DNA of 23,900 nucleotides from a virus. Under the pieces are notes generated by a model. That model saw only the letters and a program-made list of their open reading frames with translations. It made no database searches and was not told where the DNA came from. A program made the translations under genes and the position numbers. This document shows, in pieces, positions 7,865-14,800 of the stretch. The stretch is taken from the IMG/VR virus record IMGVR_UViG_3300029448_004109, positions 1 to 23,900 of that record; one strand, given 5' to 3'. Position 1 is the stretch's first letter. Each line of letters opens with the position of its first letter.

Positions 7865-9673
7865 TTATTTGTCATAGACTTCGCTATAACCTCCTTCAGC
7901 ATCTAACGGTAACTTCTCACACCATTCTGGTGGACTTTTCATTATAGCCATAATTTTGTCTAACGTCACTTCTGCGTCTTGCTTAGACCCTGAGCATATA
8001 ATTTCGTCATGAACTGTAAGTACAACATCCAGTTCTGGTAATTCTTTTTTGATTGTAAGCATTTGATTTGTAATAACTATACGAGCTAAAGCCTGAATAA
8101 TGTTCTCACAAAGTCTAGGACCGTGAGTACGTATAGGGGCTTTGTTAAAACTTGAGTGGTACAAAAACTCTCCAGCTGCGTACTGTAAGTGCGGATATTT
8201 TAAGAACATTTTGTTTGGCAGCTGAATGGCGTTGTTTGATACAGTCAAAGGGCCGTACGTATTACCGTACTGAGCACGATCAATCATGCCGTATAGAAAA
8301 CTTTTACATACATTCCATAGCCTGGGGATGCTTGGATACATACCTCGGTACTGAGAAACAATACCTTGAGCTGTAGCTAACGTTACATCTACAGATGGTG
8401 ATCCTTGAGTAAGTGTTGCTTGATATCGTTCTGCACCCATACCATAACCTAAACCTAAGATAGCTGTTTTACCTACATATCTTTCTAGTTTGTTAGCTTT
8501 GGTAATAGGTCTACCATATATTTCAGAAGCAAAAATACTGTACACATCTTCGCCTGCTGCGAAAGCTTCTAGTAATGGTTCTTCGTTGGCTAACCACGCA
8601 AGCATTCTTGCTTCGATGTTTGATAAGTCAGCTACATACAAATAGTTACCGTCGGGAGCTGTAAGTGCACTACGTAACTTAGATCCGCGTGGCAGGTTTT
8701 GTAAGTTTATTTTTTCTGAACCACCAAACCTACCAGTGTGGGCTGCGTAATAACGTAATGGAACTGAGAAAGTACCGTCTGGATTAACTGCAGACAAAAA
8801 TCGTTCAGCTCTAGTTTCTTCTATACGAGACTTAACAGCCTCACGTGCATCCCAGATGTGTTTGTACTCAGGATACATAGCCTGCATTTGAATGTACGCA
8901 GCATCAGATTTACTGAACGCTGGTATCATTTCACCTGTGCGTGGACTTTTCTTAGTTGGCACAGTTATACCCAGGGACTCTATGTGTGCGGCAAACTTTG
9001 GTTGAGAAGCGAGTGTTTCACGTGTTGTGCCACTGTCTTCTATGTGTTGTGCTGTTTCAGCAGCTATTTGTTCTTTGTGCTGTATTACAAGTTCACGGTC
9101 GAGTGTAATTTTAGGCTCTACAAACATACGAACTGTTAGATCAATCAGGTCAAGTTCACTTTGTGGATACTCAACGACCATCTTCTCAAAGATTTCGTAT
9201 GTTAGATCTACGTCTTGTATGCAATAACCCGCAATTGTAGTTTCTAATTGAGGGTCAAGGTCACGTATACCTTTGGCGTTAACAAGTTCTTCTCCTTTAC
9301 GCATTGACTTATCGTCTGGAAACAAACGTTCTGCTACATTTTTAAGAGCTGCAGATTCGTTTGGGTACAACCCACGGCTCATTGCAGCTGTATCGTAGTA
9401 GTACTTTGGGTAAACTTGGTAAATTTGTGTAAGTATATAAGCATCGAATAGCGTGTTGTGACATACAACCGCGAGATCTTCCCAATTGTATTGTGCAAAT
9501 AACTCTGGTATTTCGTCTTCGTTATACCATTCAGTTTCGCCATCCTCGTTCCATTTAACGCCTACACCCCACACCTTAAACTCCGGGGAGTGTACATACT
9601 CTGCTGTGGTCATCTTTGTAAGCGAATAGCCTACGTCATAAAATGTTTCAAAATCTAAATATAATTTGTTCAT
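7865..9673 (-). CDS. polA: Family A DNA polymerase with 3'-5' exonuclease, 602 aa
   Basis: The exonuclease domain (1-165) shows LDFETF (Asp7, Glu9), CHNTLFDA (71-78, Asp77) and YCIQDVD (150-156, Tyr150 and Asp154), the DEDDy set. The polymerase domain has TGRFGG (313-318), NLQNLPRG (323-330), motif A VADLSNIEARMLAW (347-360, Asp349), motif B from Arg398 through Lys402 and Tyr410, and motif C TVHDE (553-557). No 5'-3' nuclease domain is present, as usual for phage enzymes. The residue equivalent to E. coli Phe762 is Leu406. The gene overlaps the upstream small gene by 4 nt (ATGA) and heads the main replication operon. Confidence 0.95.
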   Translation of the reverse strand: MNKLYLDFETFYDVGYSLTKMTTAEYVHSPEFKVWGVGVKWNEDGETEWYNEDEIPELFAQYNWEDLAVVCHNTLFDAYILTQIYQVYPKYYYDTAAMSRGLYPNESAALKNVAERLFPDDKSMRKGEELVNAKGIRDLDPQLETTIAGYCIQDVDLTYEIFEKMVVEYPQSELDLIDLTVRMFVEPKITLDRELVIQHKEQIAAETAQHIEDSGTTRETLASQPKFAAHIESLGITVPTKKSPRTGEMIPAFSKSDAAYIQMQAMYPEYKHIWDAREAVKSRIEETRAERFLSAVNPDGTFSVPLRYYAAHTGRFGGSEKINLQNLPRGSKLRSALTAPDGNYLYVADLSNIEARMLAWLANEEPLLEAFAAGEDVYSIFASEIYGRPITKANKLERYVGKTAILGLGYGMGAERYQATLTQGSPSVDVTLATAQGIVSQYRGMYPSIPRLWNVCKSFLYGMIDRAQYGNTYGPLTVSNNAIQLPNKMFLKYPHLQYAAGEFLYHSSFNKAPIRTHGPRLCENIIQALARIVITNQMLTIKKELPELDVVLTVHDEIICSGSKQDAEVTLDKIMAIMKSPPEWCEKLPLDAEGGYSEVYDK

Positions 9674-9870
9674 GTTTTTTTCTTCTTGGTTAGTTTACAC
9701 CAGTGTTCATAGTCTCCTTTTTTAGCTCGCTCCCAACCGATTCGCTTACTGTGAATCATGTTGAAAGCTGTACCCATAGGTACATACTTGAATTCTATAT
9801 GGGGGGCATCTACGTCGTGGTACGTATACGGGTGCTTGTTGTTACGCTTAACGTAAACATAGGTCGCCAT
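9670..9870 (-). CDS. Small basic protein of unknown function, first gene of the replication operon, 66 aa
   Basis: I do not recognise this protein. It is basic, with aromatic and His residues (MATYVYVKRNNKHPYTYHD), and ends in a lysine run. The ATG at 9870 was preferred over a TTG one codon upstream because AGGAG stands 5 nt before the ATG. Its TGA overlaps the polymerase ATG by 4 nt, so the two are translationally coupled. It is the promoter-proximal gene facing the divergent gene at 9977. Confidence 0.7.
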   Translation of the reverse strand: MATYVYVKRNNKHPYTYHDVDAPHIEFKYVPMGTAFNMIHSKRIGWERAKKGDYEHWCKLTKKKKT

Positions 9871-9889
9871 CAATACTCCTTATCTTGGC

Positions 9890-9917
9890 TTGACTTTTCG
9901 GAAAAACCGCTTATGTT
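9890..9917 (+). promoter_or_regulatory. Sigma70-like promoter for the plus-strand gene at 9977
   Basis: TTGACT at 9890-9895 and TATGTT at 9912-9917 are separated by 16 bp, close to the bacterial consensus. Transcription would start near 9924, giving a leader of about 50 nt that contains a small hairpin. The region is also the leader of the divergent replication operon. A second -10-like stretch (TATGGT) lies just downstream. Confidence 0.5.
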
Positions 9918-9927
9918 CAAATATGGT

Positions 9928-9943
9928 AGCACAAAAAAGTGCT
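9928..9943 (+). other. Leader hairpin AGCAC-A6-GTGCT
   Basis: A perfect 5-bp inverted repeat around six A residues, located 33 bp upstream of the ATG at 9977 and just after the predicted transcription start. It could stabilise the 5' end of the messenger RNA or be a protein-binding operator. It is too short to be certain. Confidence 0.4.
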
Positions 9944-9976
9944 GAACTTTAAACTTAAACTAAATAGGTGGTAATT

Positions 9977-10384
9977 ATGGCAACATATAAATCAGGTCCT
10001 GTAGAAGGAAATCAATCTTTTAAACCTTTCCCAGACGGAAATCTTGGCGTTAGATACGCTAAATTTACAGCTACAACTGCAATTGCATTAAACGATGTAA
10101 TTCAAATGGTAGACGTGTTTGCTGGTGAAACGGTTCATAACATTGTAATCAAAACTGGCGACTTAGACACAGGTACTGCACTTGTGCTTGACGTTGGCGA
10201 TGGTTCAGATGCTGACTACTACATTGACGGATCAACAATCGGTCAAGCTGGTGGTACAGATACACTAGATGCTAACACCGCACCAAAAACTTACACAGCT
10301 GATGACACAATTGATGTCTTAGCTCAAGTTGCTCCTGGTGGCGGCGGTACTGGTGACATTGAATTATGGGTAACAGTATCGTAA
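9977..10384 (+). CDS. Probable virion structural or decoration protein, 135 aa
   Basis: The ATG at 9977 has AGGTGG 5 nt before it; a GTG three codons earlier overlaps this site and was rejected. The protein has no Cys, is rich in Gly, Thr, Asp and Ala, and looks all-beta (DTGTALVLDVGDGSDADYYI, then IDVLAQVAPGGGGTGDIELW), resembling small head-decoration or tail proteins of marine phages. An enzyme motif is absent. It stands alone on the plus strand between two minus-strand operons, with its own promoter and strong terminator, suggesting separate and possibly high expression. The structural role is inferred from composition and faint resemblance only. Confidence 0.6.
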   Translation: MATYKSGPVEGNQSFKPFPDGNLGVRYAKFTATTAIALNDVIQMVDVFAGETVHNIVIKTGDLDTGTALVLDVGDGSDADYYIDGSTIGQAGGTDTLDANTAPKTYTADDTIDVLAQVAPGGGGTGDIELWVTVS

Positions 10385-10437
10385 AATACTGACTTCCATG
10401 ATTTTCCTTTAAGCCCTCTTCAGCATTTAGGAAACCT

Positions 10438-10478
10438 AAAAGGGGTTATCGTTTCTCGAACGGTAGCTCCTTTTTTTT
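10438..10478 (+). terminator. Rho-independent terminator after the 9977 gene
   Basis: The arms 10438-10453 and 10459-10474 pair over 16 bp with three G-T wobbles around the loop TCTCG, followed by eight T (10471-10478). It ends the plus-strand gene and lies at the 3' end of the converging minus-strand gene (stop at 10477). A smaller hairpin, TTTAGG-AAA-CCTAAA, directly precedes it. Confidence 0.88.
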
Positions 10479-10656
10479 AATCTCTATCTTTCTTAAGACA
10501 AACTTTACCTTCAGTGTCTTCATACAAGATAAACTTATCACCTTGTTTAAAGTCGTGTTGTTCTAAAGTTTTCATAGTTAGTCTGTCGTCTTCATCAGAA
10601 AACTGTATTGCATACGGACTTATAGATAACTTGTAACCTACGTAAGTAATAATCAT
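10477..10656 (-). CDS. Small protein of unknown function, 59 aa
   Basis: Starts at ATG 10656, beginning MIITYVGYKLSISPYAIQFS. A GTG 16 codons upstream would lie inside the preceding gene and was not chosen. The sequence looks beta-rich, with charged stretches SDEDDRLTMK and YEDTEGKVCLKKDRD. No family is recognised. It is the last gene of the minus-strand cluster and ends in the shared terminator region. The ribosome site is weak (AAGAGAAAA), consistent with coupling to the gene 5 bp upstream. Confidence 0.55.
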   Translation of the reverse strand: MIITYVGYKLSISPYAIQFSDEDDRLTMKTLEQHDFKQGDKFILYEDTEGKVCLKKDRD

Positions 10657-10661
10657 ATATT

Positions 10662-10940
10662 TTATTTTCTCTTTTCTAACCAGACGTGTATACCTTCGTC
10701 CCACTCTTCTTTAGTTACACGTACATCGTTGAAGCGGTAAGTAAAACCTTCTTCAGCAATAGGTGTAGTAACTTCTTTAAAATTACCAACGTCCTGGTCT
10801 AACAGGTCATTGATCATTAGTGTGACTAAATCATTTAGCTCTTTACGAGTCAATAATTTAGAAGATTTTTTGTTGTGGTAAATATTACTAAGATGATCTC
10901 GCTCTTCATCATTTAGCTCAATTGATACGTTTGATTTCAT
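10662..10940 (-). CDS. Small protein, possibly a ribbon-helix-helix-like DNA-binding protein, 92 aa
   Basis: The N-terminus, MKSNVSIELNDEERDHLSNI, has the form of the beta strand and first helix of ribbon-helix-helix proteins, and a second helix follows (LTRKELNDLVTLMINDLLDQ). The remainder (VRVTKEEWDEGIHVWLEKRK) is unrecognised. AGGAG lies 6 nt before the ATG. A long structured leader (10941-11149) precedes it. The DNA-binding idea is tentative. Confidence 0.6.
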   Translation of the reverse strand: MKSNVSIELNDEERDHLSNIYHNKKSSKLLTRKELNDLVTLMINDLLDQDVGNFKEVTTPIAEEGFTYRFNDVRVTKEEWDEGIHVWLEKRK

Positions 10941-10965
10941 ATAACTCTCCTAGTTATTAATAAAA

Positions 10966-11058
10966 GCGGGGGATATTGTACATTGAGGGAATCAAACCCT
11001 TATGACTATATAATTACAACACGCTAGCCAGTCCTTTCTGGTGCAACCCCTATCCCGC
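10966..11058 (-). ncRNA. Candidate structured RNA with three-arm, tRNA-like fold
   Basis: In the 209-bp gap upstream of the gene at 10940, the minus strand can fold with an outer stem (GCGGGATA at 11051-11058 against TATCCCCCGC at 10966-10975, two bulged C) enclosing two perfect hairpins. These are CCAG-AAAGGA-CTGG (11028-11041) and AGGG-TTTGATT-CCCT (10986-11000). The second resembles a tRNA T-arm and the first a D-arm. No anticodon stem or adjacent acceptor pairing fits a real tRNA. It could be a leader RNA, a small RNA or a degraded tRNA. The AAAGGA loop carries a GGA that a CsrA protein could bind. Confidence 0.4.
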
Positions 11059-11149
11059 GAGGAATTAGGTTACCAAAACAACCGGGTGTCAGGAAGGCAG
11101 TAGGCGGCAAGTTTTAAACTGCTTCTGCGAACGCACGCCTCTTCGGTCG

Positions 11150-11293
11150 TTACTGGTTGTCTTGGTCTCCCCCGGAATCATCTTCGTCGTCATCAACACT
11201 GCCGTTATTGACTCGATCGAAGAGATCCCGGAGAAGCTCGATTAATTCGTCAGCGTCATCATCGCTGAATTCTATGATTATTTTCTTAGGCAT
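11150..11293 (-). CDS. Small acidic protein, 47 aa
   Basis: Begins MPKKIIIEFSDDDADELIEL and ends in a run of Asp, Gly, Ser and Gln (DDDEDDSGGDQDNQ). The ATG at 11293 is preferred over upstream in-frame codons, which run through a strong hairpin; AGGGG lies 11 nt before it. One amphipathic helix is likely in the middle. It is unrecognised; highly acidic small phage proteins can mimic DNA or inhibit host enzymes, but nothing specific supports that here. Confidence 0.5.
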   Translation of the reverse strand: MPKKIIIEFSDDDADELIELLRDLFDRVNNGSVDDDEDDSGGDQDNQ

Positions 11294-11316
11294 ACTATAG
11301 TGTACCCCTAATAAAC

Positions 11317-11353
11317 GGGGGAGCAACCAAAGCGTAAACTTTGGCTGTCCCCC
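11317..11353 (-). promoter_or_regulatory. Strong hairpin in the leader of the 47-aa gene
   Basis: On the minus strand GGGGGACAGCCAAAG pairs with CTTTGGTTGCTCCCCC around the loop TTTACG, about 15 bp with a single bulged C and one G-T wobble. It ends 23 bp before the ATG at 11293. No T run follows on either strand, so it is more likely a leader structure than a terminator. Confidence 0.6.
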
Positions 11354-11358
11354 AAGGG

Positions 11359-11408
11359 TCAATGTTATAGGTGGTAATATGTGGAGGCAACACCCCTAGT
11401 AACATTGA
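11359..11408. repeat. 9-bp perfect inverted repeat TCAATGTTA / TAACATTGA
   Basis: The arms at 11359-11367 and 11400-11408 are perfect, with TAGG and CCTA extending the pairing past one bulged G. The 32-bp spacer is G-rich on the plus strand. It lies in the same 125-bp gap as the strong hairpin and between two small genes, so it may be an operator or part of one long folded leader. Confidence 0.55.
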
Positions 11409-11418
11409 ACTGGAGAGT

Positions 11419-11622
11419 CTACGGTGTCTTCGTAGTATACGAAAACTCAAACCTAATGTTCAAGCTAGACTCATAATTTTCTTTGATACGTACGGCATCA
11501 GCTAAATCTTCTACCATATGATCAGCAATCTTTGTTCCGTTTGTGTATACAAACATACGCATTTTGCCTTCTTCACCATTCTCCTTATAAGTTTTATGAA
11601 TAGCGATTTCGTTACTGGACAT
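11419..11622 (-). CDS. Small protein of unknown function, 67 aa
   Basis: The sequence MSSNEIAIHKTYKENGEEGK is followed by a beta-rich middle (MRMFVYTNGTKIADHMVEDL) and a predicted helix (ADAVRIKENYESS). No family is recognised. The ATG has AGGT 4 nt upstream and lies 1 bp after the preceding gene, so it is read as part of the same operon. Confidence 0.55.
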   Translation of the reverse strand: MSSNEIAIHKTYKENGEEGKMRMFVYTNGTKIADHMVEDLADAVRIKENYESSLNIRFEFSYTTKTP

Positions 11623-11623
11623 A

Positions 11624-11824
11624 TTACCTTTTCCAACACTTGTAACCAGTGCACTCTTCTAAATGAGCGCCGCAATGTTCGCAGTAATCTTCGTCATTGT
11701 CCATGGTCATGTCGGTGTCTATAACTAGATGGTCTTGCATCCACGCTTCAGATACACCGTTAGCTTTAAGTTTATCTTTAATAAGACCTTGAAGCTGTTT
11801 GTTTTTTTCTTTTATTCCACTCAT
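11624..11824 (-). CDS. Small zinc-ribbon-like protein, 66 aa
   Basis: The C-terminal third, YCEHCGAHLEECTGYKCWKR, holds Cys-x2-Cys, a His and two more Cys, suggesting one small zinc site. The N-terminal part is a charged helix (KEKNKQLQGLIKDKLKANG). The ATG overlaps the upstream TGA (ATGA), so it is coupled to the zinc-knuckle protein before it. The function is unknown; it could be an adaptor for the host replication or transcription machinery. Confidence 0.6.
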   Translation of the reverse strand: MSGIKEKNKQLQGLIKDKLKANGVSEAWMQDHLVIDTDMTMDNDEDYCEHCGAHLEECTGYKCWKR

Positions 11825-12375
11825 CCTATTTCAAATCCTCCAGATGCTTTACAGAATTTACCAAATTCTATGACATTGTCTATATCAAATGGATAACTTT
11901 TAGCGAAGCTGTCTTTCATACCATCTTCACAAGCATTACATTTACCTTTGACATACTGGTCATTACGTACGCCAGAGCCATCGCAAATGTCACATTTTTC
12001 TTTAGGTAAGTTGTCTTGACTAACTTTATACCAGTCAGCAAACTTTTGTAGCTCACCGCTGGCATGTTTGTCAGCTATTTTTTCAGCAATGTAATTAGCT
12101 TTAATAGCAGTAATGTGATGGTGGTCATTGTATTCGCCTCCTTTTTTATCTTCATCTGATAATATATCTGGAGCTATGTAATCACATACATATGACCACA
12201 AAGGTCTCCAGTACCAAACATTATTACGAAAATAATAACCAGGGTTATCTTCTTCGAATTTATTTAAATCCTCAAAGAACTTATCGCGTTCTTCATCACT
12301 TGGGTTTGTATCCCAATCTATGTCAGGTTTTGTACCGACAAGCTGTGGGTTTTTACCATATACATCAAATCCCAT
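11821..12375 (-). CDS. Conserved phage protein with DnaJ-type zinc knuckles, 184 aa
   Basis: Begins MGFDVYGKNPQ and continues with YYFRNNVWYWRPLW and YVCDYI, a signature I recall from a widespread but uncharacterised phage family. Near residues 128-152, CDICDGSG and CNACEDG form two Cys-x2-Cys-x-Gly units as in the DnaJ zinc-binding domain. There is no J-domain. AGGT precedes the ATG, and the upstream membrane-protein gene ends 2 bp before it. The family resemblance is fairly clear; no function is known to me. Confidence 0.7.
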   Translation of the reverse strand: MGFDVYGKNPQLVGTKPDIDWDTNPSDEERDKFFEDLNKFEEDNPGYYFRNNVWYWRPLWSYVCDYIAPDILSDEDKKGGEYNDHHHITAIKANYIAEKIADKHASGELQKFADWYKVSQDNLPKEKCDICDGSGVRNDQYVKGKCNACEDGMKDSFAKSYPFDIDNVIEFGKFCKASGGFEIG

Positions 12376-12377
12376 AA

Positions 12378-12695
12378 CTACCTCCAGTCCGGGTCATGTT
12401 GTTTCCATTTAACTGTTGGACCCGTAAAATCAACAGTAAATATTTTGTATTTCTTTTTAGTCATAGCAAGTTTTTCGTGCGCCATTGTTTTCTTCATAAC
12501 GAATAAAACAACTGATGCACATAAACCACCTACCATGGCTGCGGCCATACCGCTGAAAGTTCCATAAAAACAGACCATTAGAGTCACAGTGATCATGACA
12601 TCAACGAAGATGTCATGACCGATTGCTTTGCGTCCGCCAGCTTTAAGCGCTAGCAAAAGCAGACCTAATGCGCTGAATATTCCGATTAGCAACAT
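12378..12695 (-). CDS. Small multi-span membrane protein, 105 aa
   Basis: The start at 12695 was chosen over an upstream ATG at 12734 because GGAGG stands 10 nt before it. The first 70 residues hold two to three membrane segments (LLIGIFSALGLLLLALKAGG; MITVTLMVCFYGTFSGMAAA; GGLCASVVLFVMKK), followed by a soluble basic tail. Similar proteins occur in other marine phages as far as I recall. It overlaps the end of a 49-aa membrane gene in another frame. A lysis or superinfection-exclusion role is conceivable but not shown. Confidence 0.7.
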   Translation of the reverse strand: MLLIGIFSALGLLLLALKAGGRKAIGHDIFVDVMITVTLMVCFYGTFSGMAAAMVGGLCASVVLFVMKKTMAHEKLAMTKKKYKIFTVDFTGPTVKWKQHDPDWR

Positions 12696-12792
12696 TATTT
12701 CTTTCCCTCCACATAAGGTAAGCCATATAAGCAAATTGTATGGCTTCGATTAATATCCACAAAATTGTGGTAACTGATGACACTACGTTCAT
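12643..12792 (-). CDS. Tiny membrane protein overlapping its neighbour, 49 aa
   Basis: The reading frame starts at ATG 12792 with AGGAG 6 nt upstream, and its ATG overlaps the stop of the previous gene as ATGA. The protein starts MNVVSSVTTILWILIEAIQF and continues AYMAYLMWRERNN; residues about 5-28 form one membrane helix. The last 53 bp are shared, in a different frame, with the beginning of the 105-aa membrane gene. The excellent ribosome site and coupling make it likely real despite its size. Confidence 0.6.
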   Translation of the reverse strand: MNVVSSVTTILWILIEAIQFAYMAYLMWRERNNVANRNIQRIRSAFASA

Positions 12793-12971
12793 TGTTTACT
12801 CCTATATAGTAGATACATACACACACCTACAAGAAACAATACAGATGTCAATGTAATGACATGATGTAATGTTGATGCAAGTGCAACTAAACCTAATAAA
12901 ATACTAGCTCCGATTAATACAGAGTTTTTGTAATCTATTAGGAATTCTTTAAATTTTGATAACTTCACCAT
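12789..12971 (-). CDS. Small two-span membrane protein, 60 aa
   Basis: The ATG at 12971 follows GAGGAGG by 6 nt, inside the last 23 bp of the VWA gene. The protein has a basic N-terminus (MVKLSKFKEFLIDYKN) and two adjacent hydrophobic segments (SVLIGASILLGLVALAS and VITLTSVLFLVGVCMYLLY), ending RSKQ. The form is compatible with a small holin or a membrane anchor. It is the first of three consecutive small membrane genes placed directly after the MoxR/VWA genes. Confidence 0.65.
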   Translation of the reverse strand: MVKLSKFKEFLIDYKNSVLIGASILLGLVALASTLHHVITLTSVLFLVGVCMYLLYRSKQ

Positions 12972-14067
12972 AAGGTGCCTCCTCACTAGCTGTTGTAACC
13001 CATAAAACTGGGTATGGTGGTTGATCTCCGAAGTCGTTTGACTCCAAGTCGGTAAGATACACAAGAGCAGATACTGCTGGATGTCGTTCATTGATGTAAT
13101 CAATTACTGGACTAAAGCAAGTACCACCTCTACCTTCGTAAGTAACCTTAAGTGGTAGATTTTCTCTAGTGTATTCTTCATCGGCACGTACTTCGGTATC
13201 ACATTGTAAGAAATGGATACGTTCAGGATTTGTGTCATGAAGTATTGAAGTGATCTCGCCTGTAAACTGTTCTAGCTCTGCATTACTGATTGAGCCAGAA
13301 GTATCTACAGCAACTGCGATCTCTTCTAAACATGGAGTATGCAATGACGGTAAGTACATACCTTGTGCAATAAACCTACGATTAGGTCGTATCCATGTAA
13401 AGTCTGATTTGTTGTTGGAACGTAAGAACCTAGCTAACGTCATTTTCCAATCAACTTTAGGTGCTAGTGCTTTTTCTATAAGTTCTTGTAAATGACCAGG
13501 TAACTTACCCATTGACTTAGCAGCTTCTGCTGCTTGTTGAATAGCAATTTCTATATCAGCTTCAAATTTACCTGACGCTGAACCATCACCGATAGATGGG
13601 TGGTCCATAACTCCACCACACCCACCGGGATCGTCTCCGTCTAGAAGTATTACTCCAAACGGACTATTGCCGTCTCCTAAATCGTCAGGCAGCAAATTGT
13701 ATACTTCTTCTGTAGACATACCGTCGTACTTGTCATCTAAGAGTTCGGTGTGTGGAAGTATGAAATTACTTTTCTTGAGAGCAAGATTGATTACATAATC
13801 AGCAGCGATATTCCACTTATGTGGGTCACGATGATCACGACGTAACATGTGCATAAGAGCTACATGCATAACTTCGTGTGCAATAAGACCAATGCGTTCT
13901 TCGTCACGTAATTTTAGAAACCACTTTGGGTTGTACTTAATGCACTCACCATCGGTTGCTGCTGTACCTACGCTTTCATCTTCGATAGGTTTTAAGCGTA
14001 GAGCTAGCGTCCCGAAAAATGGGCTACTAAGAATTAGCTGGGATCTAGCTTTTGTATACTCTTGCAT
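12949..14067 (-). CDS. VWA-like metallopeptidase-related protein (DUF2201 type), 372 aa
   Basis: The N-terminal domain has AHEVMH (the HExxH zinc motif, near residues 63-68), within LIAHEVMHVALMHMLRRD, as in the putative metallopeptidase domain of DUF2201. The C-terminal domain contains VAVDTSGSIS (253-262), the DxSxS metal-ion site of von Willebrand A folds, and TDLESND near the end. The start was set at ATG 14067 because AGGAG is 9 nt before it; the ATG at 14076 touches that site. Together with the MoxR ATPase two genes upstream it forms the classic MoxR-VWA pair, which acts as a chaperone or remodelling machine in bacteria. The target in this phage is unknown, and peptidase activity is unproven for the family. 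Confidence 0.85.
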   Translation of the reverse strand: MQEYTKARSQLILSSPFFGTLALRLKPIEDESVGTAATDGECIKYNPKWFLKLRDEERIGLIAHEVMHVALMHMLRRDHRDPHKWNIAADYVINLALKKSNFILPHTELLDDKYDGMSTEEVYNLLPDDLGDGNSPFGVILLDGDDPGGCGGVMDHPSIGDGSASGKFEADIEIAIQQAAEAAKSMGKLPGHLQELIEKALAPKVDWKMTLARFLRSNNKSDFTWIRPNRRFIAQGMYLPSLHTPCLEEIAVAVDTSGSISNAELEQFTGEITSILHDTNPERIHFLQCDTEVRADEEYTRENLPLKVTYEGRGGTCFSPVIDYINERHPAVSALVYLTDLESNDFGDQPPYPVLWVTTASEEAPYGEVIKI

Positions 14068-14068
14068 A

Positions 14069-14791
14069 TTACTCATCTCCTATGAGTGATGCAGTCAGAA
14101 TGGTTTTGTTTAAGTCGTTGTCTACAACAACCTGGTCAGCCATTTCTTTCTGCTGTTCTTGTTTACGCTTGCGCTGTTGTTTCTCATGAACTTTAGCAAG
14201 CTTTTCTGGTTCTACTAATTTAGATAACGCAGGCCAAGCTTTCATAGCTTGGTTTAACGTAGTAAATTTAAGCAACAACATATTTACTTTGTGACCTGCT
14301 ATGTCACGTTGTGCTTTTACTTTGCTGTTGTACTCTACGCATTCACATAAGTAATTAAGATCTGCGTCTTCGTATCTATTGAAAGTATATTGAAGATGCT
14401 CCATAGACGAACTGTAACTACTAGTAGAAACACCCATAGGCACAGCACGTTCTGTAGATAATGGTATTGATATACGATAATCTTCCTCTAGCTCTGTTTC
14501 AGATGTCATATCTTCATCTTCGTACGCACTAGACGTACTTGTATAATTGATAGGAACTAGACAAGTAAGATTACTGGTCTTACTGAACATAGCGTCGGGA
14601 TCTATAATGTCACCCAAATGCTCACGCATAGCTTCTTTAGCAGCTTCTACTTTGGGGCCGATGTACCTGTTGTAGATAGCATCGCCACGTGTAGCATCTA
14701 GCTCCAGTTTTGGATTAGACTTTTGATGTGAGTCTTCGAATTTGTTGACGATGTCACGTCGCAAATAGTCAGACATTCTTACTGTACTCAT
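14069..14791 (-). CDS. Nmad5-like phage protein between MoxR and VWA genes, 240 aa
   Basis: The N-terminus (MSDYLRRDIVNKFEDSH, then GDAIYNRYIGPKVEAAKEAM) and the later LLLKFTTLNQAMKAWPALSK resemble Nmad5, a domain proposed to associate with phage nucleotide modification. The last 50 residues are charged and helical (KVHEKQQRKRKQEQQKEM). No enzyme motif can be named. GGAGG lies 5 nt before the ATG, and its stop overlaps the region of the VWA gene start. Its place between the two partners of a MoxR-VWA module suggests it is a substrate or adaptor. The assignment is from memory of the family pattern. Confidence 0.5.
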   Translation of the reverse strand: MSTVRMSDYLRRDIVNKFEDSHQKSNPKLELDATRGDAIYNRYIGPKVEAAKEAMREHLGDIIDPDAMFSKTSNLTCLVPINYTSTSSAYEDEDMTSETELEEDYRISIPLSTERAVPMGVSTSSYSSSMEHLQYTFNRYEDADLNYLCECVEYNSKVKAQRDIAGHKVNMLLLKFTTLNQAMKAWPALSKLVEPEKLAKVHEKQQRKRKQEQQKEMADQVVVDNDLNKTILTASLIGDE

Positions 14792-14800
14792 ATATACCTC

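Noticed and set aside
9014-9029. A second parS site (TGTTTCACGTG...)
   Set aside because: The left half is perfect but the right half is TTGTG instead of AAACA, and it lies within the polymerase gene, so codon choice explains it.
10966-11058. A tRNA gene on the minus strand
   Set aside because: T-arm-like and D-arm-like hairpins are present, but the seven bases after the T-arm do not pair with any 5' acceptor, no anticodon stem forms around the TTGTAAT loop, and there is no CCA end.
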